Part shown: piece after piece, positions 56,219 through 64,000 of the stretch
How positions within the stretch are numbered: position 1 is the stretch's first letter
How the letters are laid out: each line of letters opens with the position of its first letter
From: Simmondsia chinensis
Taxonomy: Eukaryota > Streptophyta > Magnoliopsida > Caryophyllales > Simmondsiaceae
Direction: 5' to 3'
NCBI GenBank assembly: GCA_018398585.1
Contig: JAGTTD010000009.1
Span: 9,181,193 to 9,245,192, forward strand
DNA length: 64,000 bases
Notes under the pieces: model-generated
Seen by the model: only the letters and a program-made list of their open reading frames with translations
Databases searched by the model: none
What the model was told of the DNA's origin: nothing
Translations under genes and position numbers: made by a program

Positions 56219-59200
56219 ATCCCCCACAAAGGATACAATCGGAACAGAACAGAGAAGGATAGATTGGGCAAAGGGAGTTCAGTTTTTTAGTGCCGATGTC
56301 TTGCGACTTGAATCGTCACCTAGTGTAACCTAAGTTTAGAACCAACATCTTGCGAAGTGACTTTCGTCTTGAACCTCACAAGGGGTTGTATAGTCTTTCA
56401 CTCGGACACATACTAAACTCCAGATCTCTGCAACTCCAGCAGTTTGGCTTGTTTTATCGTCCATGCGCTCGTCTTGGATATTCATAGGCGCTCTAAAAGA
56501 CAAGTCTTAAACCTTCATAGGGAGAGGCCACACTCCCACACCTACATAAGTGGATCCCATTAAGTATGTGTTACTGCACACCACTGAACATATGGATATA
56601 GATCCATTAAGAGCTAAAGCTCAACCTCACCCCTTTGTAACATATAGATAGTGTCCCCCAAGTGCAAGCCTTACTTACACTATCAAACATATGGCTATGG
56701 ACCCGTCTCCGCACTGTCACACCATAGGGAGAGACAACATAAAATACAATACATTCCTTGAATTAAACTATGACTTTTCATATTGAACCTGTTAAGACCA
56801 GGTTGGATACATCACGATTTATTCATGTATAGACTTTAGTCCCGTCCCCCTTGATGTTTCCACAACGGTTTTACGACATAACGTCTTTATTCGTGGATCC
56901 ACAGGGTTCTTTTCCGACCTTACACAATTTAGTGATATCACTTTCTTTCGAGTAGATCGTTTATGATCTTAAGCCTGAGACAAATAGGTCTCCTCTCGCC
57001 AAACCCATCAAGTGTGCAGTGTCCACACCATCCGTTGCGAACTATGGGTTAGGTTAAAGCATCAAGCTCAACCATCACAAATGGCATTTCAACACTGTAT
57101 TGGAACAAAACGGTACTTGAGAGTTGACCACTGTCAACATTAATCACGAGTTGCTCTTACCTCCACATTGAGGTATCTGCAACGAGCCGTTAAACAACTA
57201 GCTCTATCGCCTGCCAACTTTAACAAGAGTCAGTATAACACAATAGTGGAGCAAATATCGTATCACTAAAATCATATCTCCACCCCAAGTACTCAAATAG
57301 TACACATATCGTATGTATATGGTATATATAGTTGGCATGAAAGACGTATACCTCAAATTTGTCTATTTCACATATCATCATAATTGTGAAGCATTAACAT
57401 CTCAAATCAATTGGATCACCAAAAGTTTAGGTCACAAAAAATCATATACCCATTTTCATCGTACTTAGAGTACGTGCATTATCACTTTTAAGGGTAGTCC
57501 ATGTATTACCAATGTTATATTAATTTTTGGTGATATCAAGGGAAATAGATACAGAAGACCATAATTCATAAGGTGTTTTTTACAATTCAAGTTAAGGCAA
57601 CCCAAGCCTCCGCAAGGCTTTCAAAAGCTAGCTATAACTAGCAAACATTGACCAAAACACAATAATCAGAATAGATTATGATTACACAACATGTCTTATA
57701 GGCTATCGGGTGCTCTTACAACCCCTACAATGGAATGTCTCACACTACATTCCCAGATTATTCAAGTTTTCTACCTGCTAACACAGTCTTTAAGGACAAC
57801 TAAATAATGTAGGTTTAAGAGGGATGTCACAAAATATAGCTTACTAATGAGTCTAAATATATTGTCATTAGTAGAATATCTCTCACTGATATTAAACACC
57901 CAACACAACGAAGATTCAACTACAACGTAAACCCCATTCATAGTATTTCTCTAGTACATCAACAATTTAATCAGATCACTTCAACACTCATCATTTGGAT
58001 CAATGTATGTAAATTAGATCTACCACTGACATATGAAATAATAGGACGAATGCTGTGTTTTTCATCAAATCATAATGCTGTCAATTACCTTAGCATATTT
58101 AGCTTATGACGCGATGCCGGGTTTTTCTCCTCATCAAGTGAACACTAGGGTCATATAGTATGTCATCCAATCGACCAACATGAGCATACAACATATGCCA
58201 ATAACCCAAATAGGGTATTTAGACACAAGAAAAATGCCAAGTCTATGATCAATCAAGCTTCTTATATGACCTGCACCATACCCTTTTCCCAAACTCTAGA
58301 AAAGAAGGCATGAAACAATAATGCAAAGGGCATAGAAGTCTCCAAAGATAACGAAGTCTCCAAAGACAACACAAGTCCATATATGACTCAAGCATATCAT
58401 GTTTTTCCCAACTCTAAACTGAAAATTCAACAGAACAGTTTGAAAAATCAGTATGGACATCAACATTTAGTAGCTAAATGTCATAATATGTAGTATGTAC
58501 ACAAAATACAACAATTGCACATCATAAACAACAAGTATTACTCCACGACTGCAAAATCTAGCATGTAAAAGTCCATAACAACATGTTATATCAACATCTT
58601 ACAGCAGCTAACTATAATGTAGTAGCAACATACAGCCCAAACCAAACATGTAGCAACATATTCAGCTTGAAAATAATTCATAAACAACATATTTATCATT
58701 ACTTTAAGCAACAAAGAACAACATACAAACTTGCTTCAAACATAGTCATGGGAAACACATGTTAAACCTTCAGACGTTCTAGTGATTTTTACAGTAAGTA
58801 TTACACTTGCCTCACATAGGTCTTTCACATCAATTATGGACTCAAGAAGTGCTACAATATTCACACATTCAAACGTTACCATAAAAAATTTATATTTTAC
58901 TAACGATAGTCGAATTGTGATGCTACTATCTATGGGTTTGGTAAACATAGCATAGGGAGTTTCAAACATGTAAACTTTGTATTCTGTTCAGAAACTTCAA
59001 ACCCTTTGGGTTGTTCCACACATGTTTCTCCTTTAATATCATAATGGAAAATTTTGATTTTTGTCAACCCCTAAGGACATCTACTTGCAATCGCTCATAA
59101 TCAAGTCTGACTCATTATTAATGAACTCTCTCTAAAAAGGTGCATTTGTGTTTTCATAGCACCATTAAGAATTTTAGGATTTTCCTTTATCATGAAAGCA

Positions 59201-60727
59201 CTAGCGACATGATTATCAGAATCAGAGCGATTGACAATCTATTTTGGCTAGACACCTCCACATTTCTAGATAGTGAAAATTAGGAACATAACCTTTTTTT
59301 ATTAAGGTTTCTTCACATACCAATATAAGAGTAAAAGTACTACCATCACTAAGTATTACCTCCCACTTAGAATGTTTGATGACTTTACATCTCAAGCGAT
59401 AACAATATTATTTTAGTTCAACCAAAACTGGTTAGGACACATATAACCATGACTCAATGGCATTTCATACAATTGCACAGCCTTTCGTGCCTAAACATCA
59501 ATGTTAACACACTATCCACTTCAGTGTCGGAAGGGCAACAAAAGTGGGAGACCCGTTGCAATCTCCGCCGCCGGCCCGTCCCGGCACCAGTACCCAGAAT
59601 ATAAATAACATATGCAATGAAGTATACACAAACTAGCAGCTTGCAAATATAGTGGATTTATGGTTGTATTGGTTCTCAAACAATATAATAAGTTATTGCC
59701 TATAATAGCGCTACCCTCACATTTCACTAGCTTATAGCAACATTCACGCGAATGTGACTAATAAAATATACTTGTACCTCAAAATGTTTTTTCATTCATG
59801 TTACAACCATTTAATTTTTAGCATATTTACCATGTTCAATCTGAAACACATAGTACTTATGTCGTACTTTTATCATTACACTTAGTAAAGAATTAAATGT
59901 TTCAAGATATGCTCTTTCATATGCTATTATTAGGGTGGAGTGCTCTCACTAACTCTATCGACATAATCCACATTGCCCCCTTTTTTATGTTTCAGGAGTT
60001 TAAATAATATATTAAACACAATGAACTCTTGCAAAATAATCATTATTATTCTAAATGCAATAGCCCCACATTTTGTTAACTTATGGTATAAATCATATGA
60101 ATGTAAGTTCATCTCAATAGCGAAAGCAACTTAAACAAATACAACATTTTTCCACGCCACGTGAAATTGAGCAATATTGTCCTAATCATAATATATGCTA
60201 GCAAATATATCACATGGGCTTAAAAATCAAACACATTAAATATATGCTTACTTAATTAAGACAATGTTTTTACCGTCGACTACAAAGCATAAGTCTGAAC
60301 TTTTTTATTACCAGCATGTTTTATTTTTCTTTATTTATTATTTATCCCTTTTATTTTTTGTGAGTCATATTTTTAATTAAACCTCACATATATTTTTCCT
60401 TACAATTACACCTAAAGAAGTCTAATATTTAACCATAATAAAATAGGCCAAAATCTCTTAATGGGCCTAGAATGATTTTCTCTTTATTATTTAATTAAAG
60501 GTACATATCTATCTCTGAATCATTCTAGGGTTTCCTCCCACCATGCACCAATGGCGTTTTTGGAGATGATCAACTCGATCCGCCGGCGCAAACTACAACC
60601 ACGAATCTACTATTATTATATGCGGCAACCATTTTTCCCCTAATTTTCAGTATGTATTTCACCATGAGGGTCGAATGGTAAAGCAACATCTCCGCCATTC
60701 TTGGATTGTATAAATCGTCTTTTAGAT
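56219..60727 (-). other. Presumed interior of the LTR element, no recognisable coding capacity
   Basis: About 4.5 kb of AT-rich sequence. I find no gag, protease, integrase or reverse-transcriptase motif in any frame. Open stretches are all under about 80 codons and unrecognised. Only a non-coding, LARD-like derivative or the long untranslated part of a retrotransposon would fit. A brief GC-rich patch (59565-59600, CCGCCGCCGGCCCGTCCCGG) is unassigned. It could also contain unrelated insertions that I cannot delimit. Confidence 0.4.
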
Positions 60728-61117
60728 AGTTAGAAAAATTGACGAAGATACTGAAGAACAAATGAGAGAGTAACTAGAAACATCTTAAAAACCAATGATA
60801 AAACAACGAATCTGAAACTAATACCAGTAACAATTGCAGCACAAAATATAAAGAAAATCGTTATGAAAAATGCAGAAAAATTTGCAGTGAAATTGCAGTA
60901 AAATTTCAGCAAATTTGCAGCAAAGAATTTAGTAAAAATTCAGCGAAAAATGTAGCAGAAAAATAGTGAAAATTACCTGAACCCAGCAATCAAATAAATA
61001 ATACCAAAAAGTGGAGAAATTTATTAGAATATCGAAGATACCGCGATGTGGTAAGAACCACTGTCTTAAAAGATGATTTCGTCGCTGCTTCAGTGCACAT
61101 AGTATAACCGGTGGCAG
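60728..61117 (-). mobile_element. Second, truncated LTR copy
   Basis: GTTAGAAAAATTGACGAAGA, AAATGAGAGAGTAA, CAGCAATCAAATAAATAATA, CCAAAAAGTGGAGAAATT and AAAAGATGATTTCG match 55425-55815. Both ends are missing. The right side is cut by the LINE that begins near 61118. Confidence 0.65.
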
Positions 61118-62590
61118 AAATCCATGGTCTTCCATTACAGTGCTGGTCAAAGGAGAGCTTCACTAATTTTGCCAGAATCTGGGGTAACTTCGTTCGAGTG
61201 GATTCGTGAACTTCGGCAATGAGATGTGTGGATGTGGCAAGGGTTCTCATTGATACTTGCTTCCTATCTACTATCCAACAGGTTGTGCAAGTCAACTTTA
61301 GTGAGGGAAGCAGAATGGTTCTTGTAAAGGAAGGGAACTCCAAGCTAATCCCAAGCTACTCTGCGGAAGTTATTTACCTTGCAACGTCTGCCAGATTAAA
61401 TAGGGAAGAAGGTTGAACCCTACGATAAGCTCCTAACGTTAATACCAACACCAACCCGGATCCTATTGACCGTGCTATGTACCCGATCTAGGGGATGGGC
61501 CCTTCGATACGCTCAAGGACTGGGTGTATGGATGTGCGTATTGATAATCTGAGTGTGGGACACGTTATGCTACATGTTAACCATCGGGTTATTGGTAGCT
61601 GGCCCTTAGTTATACAGTCTCCTTACTCGTCTGTCTACCTCTCTCCGCCCCGAGTCTTTGAACAGCCTGCGGTTATACAGTGCCAGGTTAACAGACCATA
61701 TGCAAGATCGCAACTGCGTCTGCCTTGGGTTGGGGACAGTGGAACCAGTTCACATGGGATGCAAATTCAGAGCACACCTCAAGTAGATCAAATACCAAAC
61801 ACTAATAGTGACAGCGAGTCTGAGTCATCGGGTCCAACCTTTCCACCGGGGTTTGAACCATTGATTGATCATAGTCACGGCGAGGACATGGACCTGTGTG
61901 TTAATTTGGCTCAAGATATCGCGGAAACCTCAAAGGCAGGGGGAAGGAGAAGAAGAGAGAGGCCGGGGCGCCAGGAACCTATTGATGTTGCCACTAAAAG
62001 GGATCGCAAGGCTCTCAATCGTTGGAAAAAAGATATGTCTCCTGGTAGCAGTCGGAAGAGGAGGCCTGAGAAAGTGACCAAGGCCAAGGGAAGAAAAAGA
62101 TTTGAAACAAGAACAAGAAATGCTTCACAGCTGAGCAACTGCTCAAGGGGAAACGCACTTGGGAAACTTGGAAGTTGCTTGGGTTGGGATTTCATGGAGA
62201 TGAATCCCTTATGATTGAGAGCTTTGCTCAAATGGACTAAGGATTGGATTCGTTGTGCTGTTCTCCCTCAGATCTTTTTGGATTTGGTCTCATCTTCCTT
62301 CTCTTTCCAGTCCGGTACTTGATCAGATCTGTTGCGCCTTGTTTTCCAGTTTTTGGTTTGCCTCTTGTCCGTGTTTTTCTTTGTTGCTCGAGGGTCTCCT
62401 TTTTCGTGTTATGTAGGTTGTAGGTTGGTTTCCTATTTTGTTGTTTTTTGCCCTGTTTTCTGTTGCCTCTCCCCCGTTGTCTTTTCTTTGTTTTGTTTGC
62501 CTGTTCCATCTTCGTTTTTCGGAGTTGTCAGGGATCGCGTTGTCGAGGCCCTTGAGCTGTACTTTGGCTTTGCCGATAATTATTGAAAAA
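61118..62590 (+). mobile_element. LINE derivative, copy 2: ORF1 part and 3' end without ORF2
   Basis: The coding part (next entry) stops at 62238-62240. A T-rich 3' UTR of about 350 bases follows, ending TTTGGCTTTGCCGATAATTATTG plus nine A. No endonuclease or reverse transcriptase is present between ORF1 and this end, the same organisation as copy 1. It is 5'-truncated relative to copy 1: it lacks the RRM and starts within the DUF4283-like region (EIHGLPLQCWSKE). Confidence 0.65.
61130..62240 (+). pseudogene. LINE ORF1 C-terminal two-thirds
   Basis: Readable parts: GLPLQCWSKESF and IWGNFVRVDS (61130-61210), TSAMRCVDVARVLIDTC (61212 on), a stop at 61414-61416, and an open frame 61495-62214. 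That frame contains SESESSGPTFPPGFEPLIDH and a strongly basic region (GRRRRERPGR, KKDMSPGSSRKRRPEK). A frameshift near 62160 moves the end into KLLGLGFHGDESLMIESFAQ and MD-stop at 62238-62240. Plant LINE ORF1 products bind nucleic acid. This copy is broken but younger than copy 1. Confidence 0.65.
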
Positions 62591-63180
62591 AAAACCATAT
62601 ATATCCAGGTAAGGTTCCCCCTAAAAACATTTGACAATAGGTGGAATAGCCCACTAGATTTATATATTAATCTCTTAAATTATACTCACATATAGAGTCC
62701 CCAACACAAAGAACCCTAAAGCTTTGAGGCTGAATATGTGGAAGGAATGCTGAATTTCAACACTGAAATTTCATAAATGAAAGTACGAATCCAACGTCAC
62801 ATTCCTTTGCCATTTGGCTTCCAAAACTACCGTCTCTAAAGCAATGAATTCGAATTGCATAATTAATTTGGCAATATACGTTTCTTTAGAAGATTTTCAA
62901 GATACATATATTAGCAAGCATAAAAACATAGCCATGAGTATAATGAATTTGATTATTAACAGACACCATAATTACATCACAGACTCACAATATCCCTGTA
63001 CTACCATAGGAAATTTCTTATAGTGTGAATTCTAATCCATTATACCATACAAGTACCTGAATAGTATGATGAAAGCATTCGAGTGCTCATTACTAGGATT
63101 ATGGGTGTAGCAATTAAGTCTACTAAAGGCGTATGCTTTCTCAAAACAAGTATAATTCATCAAGAACATAACAGTATCAA
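62591..63180. other. Intergenic DNA with LTR remnant
   Basis: GACAATAGGTGGAATAGCCC...TTATATATTAATCTC (62633-62680) matches the remnant at 42640-42720. No gene is seen. Confidence 0.4.
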
Positions 63181-63689
63181 TAGGGATGGTAATGGGGGTG
63201 GGGCAGGTATGGGGGTGCCTCCTCCATACCCGCACCCGCCATCCAAATCTATACTCATATCCGCTCTATTACCCACTGGTATCTAACGGGTATCAATTAC
63301 CTATCCCATACCCGCCCTAATATGGGTACAAAATAATTATTCATACCCATTGATATTAGTTATTTAGTAGTATTTTAAAAAATTGGATTATATTTTTTAT
63401 AACATTGATAAATAATTTAGATAATTGAATTTAAGCACGTATTTTTCAATTTAAAAGTTAATTAGATACAAAATAGAGCGGGTATGATGAGTATAAGGCG
63501 GGCGGAGCAGGTATGGAGCGGGGCGAGGCAGATACAACACTATAACCGTATCCGCCCCATAGCCGTGGCAGGTACAAGGGGGGTACACTGAATTTGTACC
63601 CACTATCAGCCTAACTTATACCTATACCCGCCCTAAACGAGGCGAGTACCCGTGGGTAATGGATTTTACCCATCCTATTGCCATCCCTA
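63181..63689. mobile_element. hAT MITE, 509 bp, intact ends
   Basis: TAGGGATGGTAATGGGG at 63181 and CCTATTGCCATCCCTA ending at 63689 are inverted repeats of the common plant hAT MITE class. Flanks AGTATCAA and AGTATTGA are the 8-bp target copies with two differences. The interior is rich in GGGTA/TACCCGC motifs. Relatives are at 27610-28125 and 33225-33525. Confidence 0.85.
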
Positions 63690-63788
63690 AGTATTGATTA
63701 TCTTTGCATATTCAATCTATGATAGATTTCACCCTTATTCTGAGTTCAAGTGAATAGTTGATCATATAAGGCCTTAGTTTATCATTAA

Positions 63789-64000
63789 GGCTCTATTTGT
63801 TGAGGGAGAAGATCGCATTTTAGGAAATAATTTTCTCTTTTTTTGTTGTTTGGCCCTCCTTTCATGACGGAAAACCTTTTCCCTCAAATGGGAGAAAATG
63901 ATTTCCCTTTCAAAGGGGGGAAATCACCATTTCTAGTGATCCAAAGAATTTCCAAAGTATATATCAGTCCAAATATGGATCAGACCAAAATGAACTTAGC
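63789..64000. mobile_element. PIF/Harbinger-type MITE, copy 3, left part only
   Basis: GGCTCTATTTGTTG at 63789, preceded by TTAA, starts a copy of the family at 39711 and 45685. It shares TGACGGAAAACCTTTTCCCT, CAAATGGGAGAAAATG and CCCTTTCAAAGGGGGG. It continues beyond the window. Confidence 0.8.

Noticed and set aside
59521..59620. GC-rich patch as a possible rDNA or plastid insertion
   Set aside because: No recognisable ribosomal or plastid sequence could be read from it. Left unassigned.
62332..62695. Cys/Phe-rich ORFs of 84-104 codons on both strands
   Set aside because: They lie in the T-rich LINE 3' UTR of copy 2 and run past its poly-A.

Overview
The window is nuclear DNA of a flowering plant. 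Introns have GT/AG borders, plastid DNA is inserted, and all the usual plant transposon classes are present (hAT, CACTA, Mutator-like, PIF/Harbinger, LTR, TRIM, LINE, SINE). Base composition is AT-rich. A eudicot is likely. The DUF1985-Ulp1 transposon gene and the 5S-derived and AU-like SINEs would fit a Caryophyllales/Amaranthaceae-type genome, but that is a weak inference. Most of the 64 kb is mobile DNA. Only two genes look intact: tandem paralogues of the plant DUF3537 (gustatory-receptor-like, multi-pass membrane) family, both on the + strand. Each has four exons with identical phases.

Layout. 1-2647: right end of a hAT element with a nearly complete transposase on the - strand, next to a GC-rich 65-bp tandem repeat. 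2.8-6.5 kb: LTR and CACTA fragments and a 38-bp minisatellite. 6480-22337: one 15.9-kb Mutator-like element (MULE) and the most unusual object here. It has about 3-kb inverted arms that are solid tandem arrays, and each arm is bounded by inverted copies of the terminal motif. The 9.6-kb core holds more arrays of the same roughly 85-bp palindrome-centred monomer in both orientations, a last-exon relic of a mudrA-type transposase (a CCHC zinc knuckle, + strand) and a decayed DUF1985-Ulp1 protease gene (- strand). A related empty target site lies 1 kb downstream.

22.3-37.8 kb: DUF3537 gene A. Its first intron is 9.6 kb and is filled by a TRIM, a solo LTR, MITEs, and a LINE derivative that keeps ORF1 but shows no ORF2 and is itself split by an LTR/PBS insertion. 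Later introns carry a tRNA-like SINE, a 5S rRNA-derived SINE with a 19-bp target duplication, and a TRIM with a nested LINE tail. 37.8-48.1 kb: MITEs, SINEs and LINE tails, and a CACTA (TNP2-type) transposase pseudogene split by a Harbinger MITE. 48.2-48.8 kb: a mosaic plastid insertion (psbC, psbA and 23S rRNA joined). 49.1-54.5 kb: a second 5S-derived SINE placed directly upstream of DUF3537 gene B, then gene B (compact introns, with a solo LTR nested in a SINE in intron 3). 55.2-61.1 kb: an LTR-retrotransposon derivative without recognisable coding capacity. 61.1-62.6 kb: a second ORF1-only LINE. 63.2-64 kb: a hAT MITE and a third Harbinger MITE that runs off the window.

The two genes give no pathway context beyond being paralogues. 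Everything else is explained by layers of insertion, and several nestings can be ordered in time from the sequence alone. All family assignments come from reading motifs; no database search was possible.
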